Positions 1 through 8,831 of a stretch of DNA of 64,000 nucleotides are shown piece after piece. The notes under the pieces are model-generated. The model saw only the letters and a program-made list of their open reading frames with translations, made no database searches and was not told the DNA's origin. The DNA comes from CAYMUN01 sp964393835 (GTDB lineage Bacteria > Patescibacteriota > Saccharimonadia > Saccharimonadales > UBA4665), in assembly GCA_964393835.1 (NCBI GenBank), contig CAYMUN010000003.1, positions 11,334 through 75,333 on the forward strand. The letters are read 5' to 3'. Numbering within the stretch: position 1 is the stretch's first letter; every line of letters starts with the position of its first letter. Made by a program: the position numbers and the translations under genes.

Positions 1-891
1 ACTCTGGAGCTCGGGATCCTGGATAGTGTGGCCAATTTCATCTTCAAAAACTTCGATGTAGCCGCGCAGTAGCGTCAGGGGCGTGCGCAGCTCATGGACG
101 CCCAGCGCCATAAAACTGACGGCCTGGTCGTCTTGGCTATACTGTTTCGTGTGATCAAATAGTACCAATATAGCTTCGTTACCCTGCGGATTGTCACGGT
201 TATAGTACGTCGCCAAGTCAAACAAACGGGCCGGGTGGTTATCGCGAACATTGAGACGTACCCGTTCCCAGCTATTTGTGGCAGTGGCAGTATTGGTTTT
301 AGCGGCTTTGAGCCAGGTATCAAAGGTGTCGTCACTGGGGAACGACATGTCGAGTACCATGTAGACGTTTTTGCCAATCATATCTTGACTGGCGATACCT
401 ACATAGGCCGCGGCCGCGGCGTTAGCAAACTTGATAGTCTGGCTGGCATCGATGACAATCAGCGGCAGCGGTAGGTTTTGAGCAATAAAGTTTTGGTTGA
501 GATCACCGGTTTGTTGGCGCACCTCGGCCGCCGCGTGGTCAGCAGTGCTGGCCAATTGGTGAACTTGACTGACGAGATTGGTGACCATCTCTCGTCCGAC
601 TCGTAAATTTTCGAGACTGGGCGCGGTGACGCCCTGCTCGGTGGGATTAAGGTGTAGAATAGCTTGCCATAAGGCTTGAGCGGGCTGCATGACATAGCTG
701 CTGGCCAGGCTCGCTAACAACCACGACAGGGCGATGGCGCCGACCAGCGCGATAATGCTTGCTTCCAGACCGTCTAAGTTTGTAAAGCCAATCAACCCAA
801 GGCAAAGTCCGACCACCAAGATATTTTCGGCCACAATCATAAGTAGTAAATGAGTCTGGATCTGGCGGCGGAGCTGCTTGAGGTAATCCAT
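1..891 (-). CDS. Sensor histidine kinase, C-terminus cut by window edge
   Basis: Open minus-strand frame of 297 codons that runs off the left edge, so the ATPase domain is missing. The N-terminus has two membrane helices (about residues 16-38 and 43-64). A PAS-like sensor segment follows (about 135-245, with the LPLIVIDASQTIKFANAAA stretch). The dimerisation/phosphoacceptor box FMALGVHELRTPLT has its histidine near residue 266. It would sense a signal at or in the membrane and phosphorylate a response regulator that is not visible here. The ATG lies 9 nt after the stop of the DUF3048 gene, so the two are probably cotranscribed. The kinase identity is secure; signal and partner are unknown. 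Confidence 0.9.
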   Translation of the reverse strand, partial: MDYLKQLRRQIQTHLLLMIVAENILVVGLCLGLIGFTNLDGLEASIIALVGAIALSWLLASLASSYVMQPAQALWQAILHLNPTEQGVTAPSLENLRVGREMVTNLVSQVHQLASTADHAAAEVRQQTGDLNQNFIAQNLPLPLIVIDASQTIKFANAAAAAYVGIASQDMIGKNVYMVLDMSFPSDDTFDTWLKAAKTNTATATNSWERVRLNVRDNHPARLFDLATYYNRDNPQGNEAILVLFDHTKQYSQDDQAVSFMALGVHELRTPLTLLRGYIEVFEDEIGHTIQDPELQS

Positions 892-900
892 AGTCGATGC

Positions 901-2157
901 CTAGGGGGTTGAACTGACGCTGTTGGCGCCGTAAACGGCGGTTATCCAGGTTTGGCCGGGATTGAGCAGTAGCGGCTTGCCAGCCGCGTCAGCCAAAGCC
1001 AGTTGAATTTTTTCGCCGGTTTTTGTCCATGTGCCGGTGGTTAGCGTACCGTCCTGAAAGACGTAGGCCGCACCGCTGCCGATAGTCTGGTATTCCGAGT
1101 GGTGGCCGTCGCTTTGAATTCCATACGGTATGTCCAGGGCTATGACTACGGCCGGATTGATCTGGGTATTGGTGTTGGCTTCAATATGGGGCGCGCCGCC
1201 CTCGCTCCGGTTGTAGGTGTTGGTCGCGGCATTATAGTCGTAGTGGACATTGTAAAGCGGCCCGGAGAGCTTTAGGTCGATGGTTTTAGCGGTCGGGGTT
1301 TTGGCCGGGGCAGGTTTTTTACGGGGAAAGCCGGTAAAGCTGCTACTGGTATAGCCTTTGGCAGTCTCTAACTGATTGAGGTTACTCATACCGGTGTAGA
1401 CATTATGGGGCGCTACTCGCTCGGCAATGCGGTGGTAGGAGCCGCCGTTAGCAAACTGATCAAGATCACGGACGCCCCAGGCTTTGATGTCAGCCAGGGC
1501 TTCGGGACTACCACCGACGTGGGCGTAGCCGGCGTCAAAACCGAGAGCCCACTGGACATAATAGGGCCGGGCGCTGCGGATTGGACCGATGTTTTCCGGC
1601 GCCGTATCTTGGAAGAGCGCCAGGAAACGCGTAATGCCCCCTTCGGCAATAGCTTCAAAGATGACGCTGGCCTGTCCCAGTCCTGATTGGGGTCGAGCGT
1701 CCAGGCTGTTTTCGATCATCACGCCGGTGACGGGCCGGTTATTGACACTAGGCTCCACCGGCAAGCCGCTGAGAGTAGAAGGCACGGTAGTCGGCTTGGG
1801 AGGAGCTTTCGGGGCTGGCTTGGCAACCTTTTGGATGGCGGCCTTTGGTGGCGCTGCATCACGGAGCAATACCGCTACCGTGATGCCGCTGCCCAGTAGT
1901 AGCACTACCACGACCGCTACGATCCATTCCTTTTTGCCGGGCGGCCATGACAAAGCTAATTTTTGTCGCCAACCTGACGGCGCCGCCGCCACGCTGGCTA
2001 TCGGTGGCGGTGTCTCTGCCAAGGCTTGCCTGACCGCTATTTCCTCGGGGGTACGGAAGCTGTTGATGTCGGTTTTTGCGGCTGCTATGGGTGACTGCTG
2101 AGGCGTCACCGGCACAGACTTAGCGGGCCGTATAACCGGCCTGAAGTCATCGATCAT
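901..2157 (-). CDS. DUF3048 (YerB-like) membrane-anchored protein
   Basis: 418 aa. A Pro/Ala-rich cytoplasmic N-terminus is followed by one membrane helix (residues 77-98), a Pro/Lys/Ala linker, and an external DUF3048 domain from about residue 140 to the end. Family hallmarks seen are RPVTGVMIENSLDARPQSGL and EAIAEGGITRFLALFQ. The family is common in Firmicutes (YerB) and CPR surface proteins. Its biochemical role is not settled; a wall- or surface-associated role is inferred from topology. The ATG is preceded at exactly 6 nt by TACAAT with a TGT extension, so the mRNA is probably leaderless. The sensor kinase follows directly and may belong to the same transcript. Confidence 0.88.
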   Translation of the reverse strand: MIDDFRPVIRPAKSVPVTPQQSPIAAAKTDINSFRTPEEIAVRQALAETPPPIASVAAAPSGWRQKLALSWPPGKKEWIVAVVVVLLLGSGITVAVLLRDAAPPKAAIQKVAKPAPKAPPKPTTVPSTLSGLPVEPSVNNRPVTGVMIENSLDARPQSGLGQASVIFEAIAEGGITRFLALFQDTAPENIGPIRSARPYYVQWALGFDAGYAHVGGSPEALADIKAWGVRDLDQFANGGSYHRIAERVAPHNVYTGMSNLNQLETAKGYTSSSFTGFPRKKPAPAKTPTAKTIDLKLSGPLYNVHYDYNAATNTYNRSEGGAPHIEANTNTQINPAVVIALDIPYGIQSDGHHSEYQTIGSGAAYVFQDGTLTTGTWTKTGEKIQLALADAAGKPLLLNPGQTWITAVYGANSVSSTP

Positions 2158-2163
2158 GTACCC

Positions 2164-2172
2164 ATTGTAACA
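2164..2172 (-). promoter_or_regulatory. Extended -10 of DUF3048 gene, leaderless spacing
   Basis: On the minus strand TGT-TACAAT is followed by 6 nt (GGGTAC) and then the ATG at 2157, which places the expected transcription start on the A of the ATG. The element also sits inside a small palindrome (CATTGT / ACAATG, 2163-2174). No consensus -35 was found. Functional assignment is inference from spacing. Confidence 0.5.
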
Positions 2173-2174
2173 AT

Positions 2175-2207
2175 GCTTACGCTAAGAGGCTAGCCCCCGG
2201 CGTAAGC
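2175..2207 (-). terminator. Hairpin after gltX
   Basis: Perfect 8-bp inverted repeat GCTTACGC / GCGTAAGC with a 17-nt loop, lying 1 nt past the gltX stop in the short gap before the DUF3048 gene. No T-tract follows on the minus strand, so it is at best a weak or factor-assisted terminator, or a processing stem. Confidence 0.4.
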
Positions 2208-2208
2208 T

Positions 2209-3639
2209 CTACGCCAAAGCTGACAGCTGGCTGTCCAACCGTGCCAGGCTACGCTCTTTGCCCAGTACGGCGAGAGTGTCGGCTAAACCCGGGCTGGCGG
2301 CAGCTTGGGTGGTGGCGATCCGGATCAAACTAAACAGTATGGCCGGTTTTTGGCCGGTTTGCTCTAAGAGTTGGTTCAAGCGTCGGGTCAGATCAGTCAG
2401 CGAGAAATCACTCTGCACCAAGCTAGTTTTGGCCTGCTCCAACAGCTCCCGTAGCTCGGCGGTGGTTAGTTTTTTAAGCTGTTTGTGCTCAGTAATTAAC
2501 TCGGGCTTGAGTGGTAAATCCACAAAAAAGAAACTGCTCAGCTCCGGGATTTCACCAAAATATTTCAATCGCTCCTGGATTAAGCCGAGTACCTGTTTTT
2601 TGTAGTTTTCATCAGACTTTGCGGCTGCTTCCGGCCAGTAATTGGCTGACTTGCTGTAGAGTTCGTCGAGCGCCAGCTCCCGAATATAGTGGCCGTTCAT
2701 CCACAGCAAACGTCGCTCGTCAAAGTGGGCGCCACTGCGTTGCACCCGCGGCAAACTGAACGTACTGATTAATTCATCCCGCGAGAAAATTTCCTGCTCA
2801 GTGCCGTCGTTCCAGCCCAGGCTGGCGATAAAGTTAATCAGGGCTTCCGGCAAGAAGCCGTCCCGGATATAATCTAAAACGTCTTTAGCGCCATCGCGTT
2901 TGCTGAGCTTTTTTTGGCCATCGGGGCCCAAAATATGAGGCGCGGTCGCCATAATTGGCGGTGCTAACCCCAGGGCTTCGTAGAGGTTAAGGTAATTTGG
3001 TATGCTGGCGATAAATTCTTGGCCGCGGATGATATGACTGATTTCCATTTCATGGTCGTCAATCAGGTGGGCAAAATTGTATGTCGGATAACCGTCGGAT
3101 TTAATCAGGATAAAATCATCAATTACTTCCGGCCCGGCACTGAGCTCACCTAAGATAGCGTCCTGCCAGGTAACAGGCTGGGGCTCTGATTTGAAGCGCA
3201 GCGGCTGGCTGCCATCCCAGGCAGGCGGATTCTCGGGGCGGTGATTACGATAGAGAAACGGCCGCTTAGCAGTTTGGGCCTGCTCCCGAAAGGCCTGCAC
3301 CTCAGCTGGACTATACGGGTCGGCGTAGGCCCTATTGCTATCAATCAGTTTTTGGGCCCAAGTACGGTAGCTATCCAGCCGTTCGCTTTGGCGGTAGGGC
3401 CCGTAGGGGCCGCCATTGTCGGGCCCTTCGTCATAATCTAATCCTAGGGCGTGCAGGCTGTCCATCACATGTTGGGCCGAGCCAGCTACCTCCCGTTTCT
3501 TATCGGTGTCTTCGAGGCGCAGCACAAATTGGCCACCGGCCTGTCGGGCCACTAACCAGGCAAAAACAGCGGTTCGAATCCCTCCCACATGCAAAAAGCC
3601 AGTGGGGCTGGGAGCGAAACGGGTGCGTACCGGTTTCAT
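2209..3639 (-). CDS. gltX: Glutamate--tRNA ligase
   Basis: 476 aa, normal length for a class I glutamyl-tRNA synthetase, which charges tRNA-Glu with glutamate in the cytoplasm. Class I motifs are intact: the HIGH-like HVGG at residues 17-20 after RFAPSPTGFL, and KLSKR at 244-248. The GHIIRG-type segment (HIIRGQEFIASIPN) lies between them, and the helical anticodon-binding region fills the last third. The ATG overlaps the TGA of the preceding basic protein (ATGA), indicating translational coupling. Whether this enzyme also charges tRNA-Gln depends on gatCAB elsewhere, which cannot be judged here. Confidence 0.97.
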   Translation of the reverse strand: MKPVRTRFAPSPTGFLHVGGIRTAVFAWLVARQAGGQFVLRLEDTDKKREVAGSAQHVMDSLHALGLDYDEGPDNGGPYGPYRQSERLDSYRTWAQKLIDSNRAYADPYSPAEVQAFREQAQTAKRPFLYRNHRPENPPAWDGSQPLRFKSEPQPVTWQDAILGELSAGPEVIDDFILIKSDGYPTYNFAHLIDDHEMEISHIIRGQEFIASIPNYLNLYEALGLAPPIMATAPHILGPDGQKKLSKRDGAKDVLDYIRDGFLPEALINFIASLGWNDGTEQEIFSRDELISTFSLPRVQRSGAHFDERRLLWMNGHYIRELALDELYSKSANYWPEAAAKSDENYKKQVLGLIQERLKYFGEIPELSSFFFVDLPLKPELITEHKQLKKLTTAELRELLEQAKTSLVQSDFSLTDLTRRLNQLLEQTGQKPAILFSLIRIATTQAAASPGLADTLAVLGKERSLARLDSQLSALA

Positions 3640-4214
3640 GCGATGGCTGGACGGCTTTTTCGGTTTAAGAGCCCACGCCGCTTATGGGGCGGCGAAGCCG
3701 GTGCCTGCTTATGCGCGGTAGCCTGCCCTAACGCGTAATCTAATAGTTCGGCCGTAGTCTTGGGTTTGGAGGACGGAGTGGGAGCCTGTCGGGCGGGCGC
3801 GGCCGCTGCTTTAGTAACGGCAGTGACACTAGCAGATGACCACCCGCCACTGAATAAATCGGCTGAAAAACGGCTGACCAGCTGACTTTTATTGACTCGC
3901 TTAGCGTGTTGGAGGCGTTGATGATCCAGGCGATGAACCGATGGCTTAACCAGGACATCTCCTAATGGTCGCTTGGCGACGATATCTAGATGACCGTGGG
4001 CTTTAACCGGTCGTTGATGGGTAGTAACTGGTTTTTTGACGGCTTGACGCATCAAAGTCCGCGATGGTTTGGGCTGATGGGCCGCCGCCGAGGCAGCCGG
4101 ACGGCGACGGCTGACCCGTTTAACAGCGGTAGGAGAAGCGTGGGACACTACGAGGTTACCGGTTTTGGCGTCGTAGTGCTTTCCATTTATGACGATGATG
4201 TTTTTTTTGCTCAC
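3636..4214 (-). CDS. Small, very basic Lys/Arg/Ala/Pro-rich protein, function unknown
   Basis: 192 aa from the chosen GTG at 4214, giving the N-terminus MSKKNIIVINGKHYDAKTGN. An in-frame TTG at 4274 would add 20 residues. The start was chosen because AAGG lies 6 nt upstream of the GTG and the residues that follow look like a true N-terminus. The short N-terminal motif (VINGKHYDAKTG) is followed by a low-complexity basic tail with many K, R, H, P and A and no membrane segment. It may bind nucleic acid or the ribosome by charge; that is inference. Its stop overlaps the gltX start, and it is divergent from the PEGA gene. Confidence 0.65.
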   Translation of the reverse strand: MSKKNIIVINGKHYDAKTGNLVVSHASPTAVKRVSRRRPAASAAAHQPKPSRTLMRQAVKKPVTTHQRPVKAHGHLDIVAKRPLGDVLVKPSVHRLDHQRLQHAKRVNKSQLVSRFSADLFSGGWSSASVTAVTKAAAAPARQAPTPSSKPKTTAELLDYALGQATAHKQAPASPPHKRRGLLNRKSRPAIA

Positions 4215-4258
4215 GGCAGGCCTTGGTTTTTTACTAACTGAGCTTATCTTAAACCCTC

Positions 4259-4287
4259 TTGTGCTACGAGGCAAGTCAATTCATACT
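4259..4287 (+). promoter_or_regulatory. Candidate promoter of the PEGA-protein gene
   Basis: TTGTGC (4259-4264), 17 nt spacer, CATACT (4282-4287), then 14 nt to the ATG at 4302. Spacing is ideal for a housekeeping sigma factor and the hexamers each deviate moderately from consensus. Confidence 0.45.
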
Positions 4288-4301
4288 TATCAAAACCAGT
4301 T

Positions 4302-5777
4302 ATGGACTTTCTTGATTTTAAAAAACAGCTGCAACATCGTATCATGCTCCTGCTGGGCTATGTCTTGATCGCCATTGCTATAGTCATTGCCACGGTGATC
4401 CTGGTTTACCAAGCGTATGGTTTCGGCCTTGGTAAAAACGGTACGGTCATCCAAAACGGTTTGTTATTTTTCTCGAGTCAGCCTCACCCGGCCACCATAT
4501 ACATTAACAATAAAGCCCAAGACGCCCGGACAAACGCCCGCCTGTCATTAGCCGCCGGTATCTATACCGTACAGCTGAAGCGCGATGGCTACCGGGACTG
4601 GCAGCGCTCCATTGAGCTGGATGGTGGCCATGTCGAGCATTTCGACTACCCTTTCTTGTTCCCTACTAAGTTGAGCCCCAAAGCGATTCAAAATCCGACC
4701 GCTCCTGGCTTAGCTACCCAGAGCCCGGATCGTCGCTGGCTATTGGTAGCCCAGCCCAGTAACCCACTTAACTTTTTGCTCTACGATCTTAAAAATCCTG
4801 ATAAGGCCCCTGTGGCCGTGACCGTGCCGGCTACGGTGCCGACTAAAGCTGCCACCAGTGAAAGCTGGCAGCTCAGTGAGTGGTCTGACGATAATCAGCA
4901 CGTCGTCCTGCAGCACCTCTATGACGGCAAAACCGAGTTTATCCTGGTAGATCACGCCAATCCAGACCAGTCGCTTAATCTTAATCAAACCTTGGGGGCT
5001 AACCCGACCAAATTGACTCTCAAAGATAAGAAATACGACCAGTATTATCTTTATAATGCTACCGACCAAAGCTTGCAGACCGCCACACTTAAAGCGACCA
5101 CTGCCCAGCCGGTGCTGAGCCGTGTGGCCGCCTATCAGTCCTACGGCAATAACATACTGCTCTATGCTACCGACAGCGGTGCGGCTGCTGGTAAAGTGCT
5201 TATTAAGCTGGCAGTTGGCGATAAAACCTACCCGATTCGGAGCCTGCCCACGGCCTCGTCGTATCTGTTGGATCTCACCAAATATAGCGGTACGTTTTAT
5301 GTGGCTGCCGGCGCTAGTGCTGGCGATAAGGTGTATATCTATAAGGATCCGGTCGGTCAGTTGAGCCGGGATCCCAAGCAGGCGGTGGTACCGATTCAGG
5401 TACTGCACGTAGTTCAACCAAATTATCTGAGTTTTTCCAGTAATGCCCAGTTTATTATGGCTGAGAGTGGTACTAGGTTTGGGGTGTATGATATTGAGAA
5501 TAAGACTGGTTATAATTACACCCGAACGGCAGAAATTGACTCGCCCCAGGCTCATGCCAGCTGGATGGACGGGCACCGCTTGGCCTATGTCAGCCAAGGC
5601 AAACTAACGGTCTTTGACTATGACAATACCAATCGTCAAACCCTTGTCGCGGCCGACAGTGGTTACCTGCCCTTTTTTACGCCTAATTATAAATTTGTCA
5701 TGCTTTTGGCGCCCGCCGCGACTGCCGGCCAGGTTACTTTAACCCAAACTTCTTTGCTCATTCCAGCCGATCAGTAA
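4302..5777 (+). CDS. PEGA-domain protein with propeller-like C-terminus, membrane-anchored
   Basis: 491 aa. The N-terminal membrane helix spans residues 14-37. A PEGA domain follows at about 62-118 (ATIYINNKAQDARTN, then GIYTVQLKRDGYRDWQRSIEL). The long remainder, about 125-491, has repeated short beta segments with S/T-P-D-G-type turns (SPDRRWLLVA, SDDNQHVVL, YLSFSSNAQFIMAE, MDGHRLAYVSQG) as in TolB/WD40-like propellers. The PEGA domain is usually an extracytoplasmic surface or wall module. A cell-surface scaffold is a reasonable inference and the ligand is unknown. The sortase gene converges on it with only 7 nt between the stops. Confidence 0.8.
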   Translation: MDFLDFKKQLQHRIMLLLGYVLIAIAIVIATVILVYQAYGFGLGKNGTVIQNGLLFFSSQPHPATIYINNKAQDARTNARLSLAAGIYTVQLKRDGYRDWQRSIELDGGHVEHFDYPFLFPTKLSPKAIQNPTAPGLATQSPDRRWLLVAQPSNPLNFLLYDLKNPDKAPVAVTVPATVPTKAATSESWQLSEWSDDNQHVVLQHLYDGKTEFILVDHANPDQSLNLNQTLGANPTKLTLKDKKYDQYYLYNATDQSLQTATLKATTAQPVLSRVAAYQSYGNNILLYATDSGAAAGKVLIKLAVGDKTYPIRSLPTASSYLLDLTKYSGTFYVAAGASAGDKVYIYKDPVGQLSRDPKQAVVPIQVLHVVQPNYLSFSSNAQFIMAESGTRFGVYDIENKTGYNYTRTAEIDSPQAHASWMDGHRLAYVSQGKLTVFDYDNTNRQTLVAADSGYLPFFTPNYKFVMLLAPAATAGQVTLTQTSLLIPADQ

Positions 5778-5784
5778 GCCCCCC

Positions 5785-7107
5785 CTAGCGGCGTCGGTTG
5801 AGCCAGCGCAGCACTACCAAGGCCCCCACTACCGGCACAACAATCAAAACAGCCTTACCCGGAGAGCTTCTGAGAGCCCGGCCGAGCAATGTCGGGCCAT
5901 TGCCAGGCAATGCCGTCGGGCCTTGGTTGCCGCCAGTAGCCGGCGTAACCGTAGACGCCGTGTTTCCGGCCGGATCAGGACTGATCTGCTGCCCAACTAC
6001 GACCAGGCGGTGCAAACTGGTGCCCGGTGGATCGCAAGTAATCAGGGTAGCGGTAGCAGTCTGGCCCGGCACTGGCCCGAGCACGCCGATTTCTGTCGGC
6101 TCGACGACAGTGCGACTAATGACTTTGTAGGCGTACACTTTGCCGTTATAGGACAGATAAAAGGTATCGCCGTTGACTAAAGTGTGGAGCAGCACAAAGG
6201 CAAACTTATATTTTCCCTTGTTGAAAATGTTATTACTGCTATGCCCAAAAAAGGCGGCATTGCCCGCTTGGCCTGGTAGCACCGTAGTTGGATAATGTAC
6301 GATACCGCTCTCTAGGGCGTCTTCGATGTTCGCTTCATTGGTCGAGGTTTGGCTGTAATCGGCCGGAATCTGGACATTAATCTTGGGAATGATGACTTCG
6401 GGAGTAGCACTGGGGGCCACGCTATTGCTGTTGACGATTAGCGGCGTCGAAGCGGTTGCCCGGCTAGGCTGGATAAACGGCGCTATGATTACTTCGTTAA
6501 AAAAACCGAACAAAAAGATAATTAATACGATTAGTCCCATCCCCAGACCAAATAATAGTGATTGCACATGGTGTTTAGTTTGCAACTGACCGCCGGCAGT
6601 CACGGTATCACGGATGGCAGCTTGGACTTCTTTGGCGCTGCGGGCATCCCGTAACTTAGCCGGCTTGCGCTTAGCAGCGTTGCCTCGCAGCGCGGCCTTT
6701 TGGTTTTTGGTATTGGCCAGGGCCTGGGCCGGATTGGCGGTCGCGGCTGCCGGCTGGATAGCATGGGTGGCAAGCGTCTGGCTGTCATAAAATTCTTGCC
6801 AGACAGTGTGTTTCTCGTTATCGGGCAAGGCTTCGTAATACTTGTGCCACTCTGTCTGGATGGTAGCCAAGTCCTTGCCCGACGTACTGAGGTCATACAT
6901 GAATTGCTGGTGTTTACTGCGCTCAGAGACTTGGGCCGCTTCGGCCAATTCCTGGGTGGCGTCGGGTTCCTGGGCATAGATCCGGGCTAGTTTCTCACGG
7001 ATAACATTAGAGGCCAAATCAGCATCACCAGCAGGTTGGTTGGCTGCCCAGAGGGGCGAATCATCAAGGGTATCGTCGCCGTGGGGATCAAAGGTATGCG
7101 TGGCCAT
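5785..7107 (-). CDS. Sortase with long cytoplasmic N-terminus
   Basis: 440 aa. Sortases join surface proteins to each other or to the wall by transpeptidation outside the membrane. The charged cytoplasmic region (1-180) is much longer than in usual sortases. The signal-anchor helix lies at 182-207. The catalytic domain, about 236-375, has His289 (FFGHSS), Cys358 (TLITCDPP) and Arg367 (LHRLVV). A second hydrophobic helix at 419-434 ends in RWLNRRR, like a C-terminal anchor or sorting-type tail but without LPXTG. GAGGAG lies 3 nt before the ATG and TATACT 9 nt before it. No pilin-like substrate is visible in the window. Confidence 0.9.
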   Translation of the reverse strand: MATHTFDPHGDDTLDDSPLWAANQPAGDADLASNVIREKLARIYAQEPDATQELAEAAQVSERSKHQQFMYDLSTSGKDLATIQTEWHKYYEALPDNEKHTVWQEFYDSQTLATHAIQPAAATANPAQALANTKNQKAALRGNAAKRKPAKLRDARSAKEVQAAIRDTVTAGGQLQTKHHVQSLLFGLGMGLIVLIIFLFGFFNEVIIAPFIQPSRATASTPLIVNSNSVAPSATPEVIIPKINVQIPADYSQTSTNEANIEDALESGIVHYPTTVLPGQAGNAAFFGHSSNNIFNKGKYKFAFVLLHTLVNGDTFYLSYNGKVYAYKVISRTVVEPTEIGVLGPVPGQTATATLITCDPPGTSLHRLVVVGQQISPDPAGNTASTVTPATGGNQGPTALPGNGPTLLGRALRSSPGKAVLIVVPVVGALVVLRWLNRRR

Positions 7108-7170
7108 AGCTCCTCAAGTATAGTACAATTACCCCTTGTAGACTATTGATGGACACTACGTTGGTGTCTA

Positions 7171-7195
7171 CAAAACATTCCACCGGAATGTTTTG
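7171..7195. repeat. Perfect 11-bp inverted repeat abutting tRNA-Leu
   Basis: CAAAACATTCC, loop ACC, GGAATGTTTTG, ending at the base before the tRNA 5' end. On the plus strand it forms a tight stem in the tRNA leader. On the minus strand it lies downstream of the TauE/SafE gene, but no T-tract follows. It may be a tRNA 5' processing stem, a terminator for the leftward operon, or both. Confidence 0.6.
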
Positions 7196-7280
7196 GGGCG
7201 AGTGGCGGAACTGGTATACGCGCACGACTCAAAATCGTGTTCCTTACGGATTGAGGGTTCGATTCCCTCCTCGCCCACCA
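7196..7280 (+). tRNA. tRNA-Leu (anticodon CAA)
   Basis: 85 nt class II tRNA. Acceptor GGGCGAG pairs with CTCGCCC, and the discriminator A and CCA are encoded. The anticodon stem CACGA/TCGTG holds the loop CTCAAAA with anticodon CAA, which reads UUG. The variable arm is extended, and the T arm is GAGGG-TTCGATT-CCCTC. Confidence 0.95.
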
Positions 7281-7282
7281 AT

Positions 7283-7996
7283 TTATGAATTGAATAGCAG
7301 CTGTAGCGCCAGCAGCACGCTGACCGCGGCAAAGAGATTGACGATAAATTTGTTGCCCTTTTTGACGGCGATATGGGCACCGATGAAGCCGCCGATAAAA
7401 GAGGTGACGAGCATGATCAAACCAAATCGGTAGTCTACTAACCCGACTACCATATAGGTAGCCAGGCTGATTGTTGCGACAGTCAGCTGCATGGCCCGGC
7501 GGGTAGCGCTGGCTACCAGCGCTGTCATGCCGAAACAACTGATGAGCACGACCATCTGCAGGCTGCCAATGCCAGATCCCAGAGCGGCCTGCAGCACGAC
7601 GCTAAAAAGCAATAGCACCAAACCCAAGGTTTTAAGCCAGGATGGCGGCTGCCGGGTAGTTACACCGAGGTTGCGAATATATAGCATCGGGATGCCGATC
7701 ACCAAAATGACTAGTCCCATCAGTTTTTGGATGATTTCCGTATTGTTACTAAAGTGAGCCAGTGTCAGGCTGCCAACAAGCGCTCCGATTCCGCCGATGG
7801 CCGAAAAAATAAGCACCGTGCGTTTGTCGGTAATTTTTTCTTTAAAAAACCGGCTACTGGCTCCAGCTGAGATGCCAAAGCCGCCAAATTTGGCGGTGGC
7901 AATGGCCGAGGCTGGTGACAAGCCTAAAATCACCATCAGGGGCGCTGAGATGAGTCCCCCGCCGCCGCCTGAGGCTCCGCTTAAAATAGCTGCCAA
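7283..7996 (-). CDS. TauE/SafE-family membrane permease
   Basis: About 237 aa from a TTG at 7996. It is an integral membrane protein with Gly-rich helices. The N-terminal family motif LSGASGGGGGLISAPLMVILGL is visible in two parts (LSGASGGGGGLIS, APLMVILGL), and a second repeat follows near the C-terminus (VTSFIGGFIGAHIAVKKG). TauE/SafE proteins are proposed exporters or importers of sulfite, organosulfonates or other small anions; the substrate here is unknown. The start is doubtful: the frame stays open upstream (NLLIFGFVNFLAAILSG) and part of the first helix would be lost with TTG, so a CTG or ATT start 21-30 nt earlier is possible. It follows the kinase-like gene at 8028 closely on the same strand. 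Confidence 0.8.
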   Translation of the reverse strand: MAAILSGASGGGGGLISAPLMVILGLSPASAIATAKFGGFGISAGASSRFFKEKITDKRTVLIFSAIGGIGALVGSLTLAHFSNNTEIIQKLMGLVILVIGIPMLYIRNLGVTTRQPPSWLKTLGLVLLLFSVVLQAALGSGIGSLQMVVLISCFGMTALVASATRRAMQLTVATISLATYMVVGLVDYRFGLIMLVTSFIGGFIGAHIAVKKGNKFIVNLFAAVSVLLALQLLFNS

Positions 7997-8027
7997 AAAA
8001 TTTACAAACCCAAATATCAGGAGATTT

Positions 8028-8831
8028 TTAATTTTGCGGCCTCTCGCTTATCAGCGCGGTGGTGAGAGCTTCAAAAGGTTTGAGGGGATTTTGCAGCCAC
8101 CAGGTAGCAGTTGCGGCGGCTGTTTTGACGCGCCAGGTATCGACATCTTGCGCCAACTTCGTGGTGCTGATCTGGCCATTCACCGCGACAAAGATTGTTT
8201 GCAGGTGCTTAACGATTACGTAGGCTTGGTGTTGTTGGGTGAATTCATACAGTTGATCGACTAGTCTCAAAAAATCCATGTCAAACGTAAAAGCTTTGGG
8301 GAAACGGCTGCTAGCGGCTAACTTTTGCAACTGAGCAAAGCTAATGACCAGCACTGTTTCCGGCCTCGATAAGAGAGCTGCCGGCGCCTTGGTGAAATAA
8401 TCGGCAGCGTCTTTCGTAAGTGTTACGCGGCCGGTATATTTCACCATAAATTGCTCCAGCAGGATGGCAGTCTCGGAGTTGCGGCCTAAATCTCCGGCTA
8501 GCAGGGTGCCATCGGACCATTCACTCATCGCTAACACTTCGGCCAATGCTTTTTGGCTAAAGCTACCACTGGGGGTGCTGGGCGCGTATTCGCCGGCCTC
8601 AAATACCCGGCCCACCGTCTTTTGCAAGCTATCGGGCAGCAATACTCGCGTGGTACCGATACCAGCTTTCGTGGCTTGGCTATATGCTTCGCCGGCGGCC
8701 GCAAAACCGTAGGCATTGCCGCCGATCACCAGTAGCTTGCCGGCCTGCCGCTTATGCTCCGGCCGGCTCCACAGCAAATCGGGAAATAGCGGCTGCTCAG
8801 CCGTCTGTTTGTGCCAGTAGGTATGATCCAT
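8028..8831 (-). CDS. Putative ADP/ATP-dependent NAD(P)H-hydrate dehydratase-like (ribokinase fold)
   Basis: 267 aa. The N-terminal KRQAGKLLVIGGNAYGFAAAG, seen as KRQAGKLLVIGG plus NAYGFAAAG, resembles the HKG-x-x-GxxxxxxGS..YxGA opening of CARKD/NnrD repair enzymes. A LLAGDLGRNSET segment resembles the family's GPGLG region, and TLTKDAADYF follows where the substrate Asp region would be. Such enzymes dehydrate damaged NAD(P)HX. The C-terminal half is divergent and the catalytic NAD(G)D motif is not clear, so activity is uncertain. The ATG lies 35 nt inside the 3' end of the HAD gene, implying coupling. Confidence 0.6.
   Translation of the reverse strand: MDHTYWHKQTAEQPLFPDLLWSRPEHKRQAGKLLVIGGNAYGFAAAGEAYSQATKAGIGTTRVLLPDSLQKTVGRVFEAGEYAPSTPSGSFSQKALAEVLAMSEWSDGTLLAGDLGRNSETAILLEQFMVKYTGRVTLTKDAADYFTKAPAALLSRPETVLVISFAQLQKLAASSRFPKAFTFDMDFLRLVDQLYEFTQQHQAYVIVKHLQTIFVAVNGQISTTKLAQDVDTWRVKTAAATATWWLQNPLKPFEALTTALISERPQN

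Noticed and set aside
1405..2101. Several plus-strand frames opposite the DUF3048 gene
   Set aside because: Shadows of a GC-rich coding region; no family motifs.
4740..5597. Long minus-strand open frame of 285 codons
   Set aside because: It lies wholly inside the PEGA-protein gene, has no ribosome site, and shows composition typical of an antisense shadow.
7143..7538. Minus-strand frames crossing tRNA-Leu
   Set aside because: They translate the tRNA antisense and part of the TauE/SafE gene in the wrong frame.
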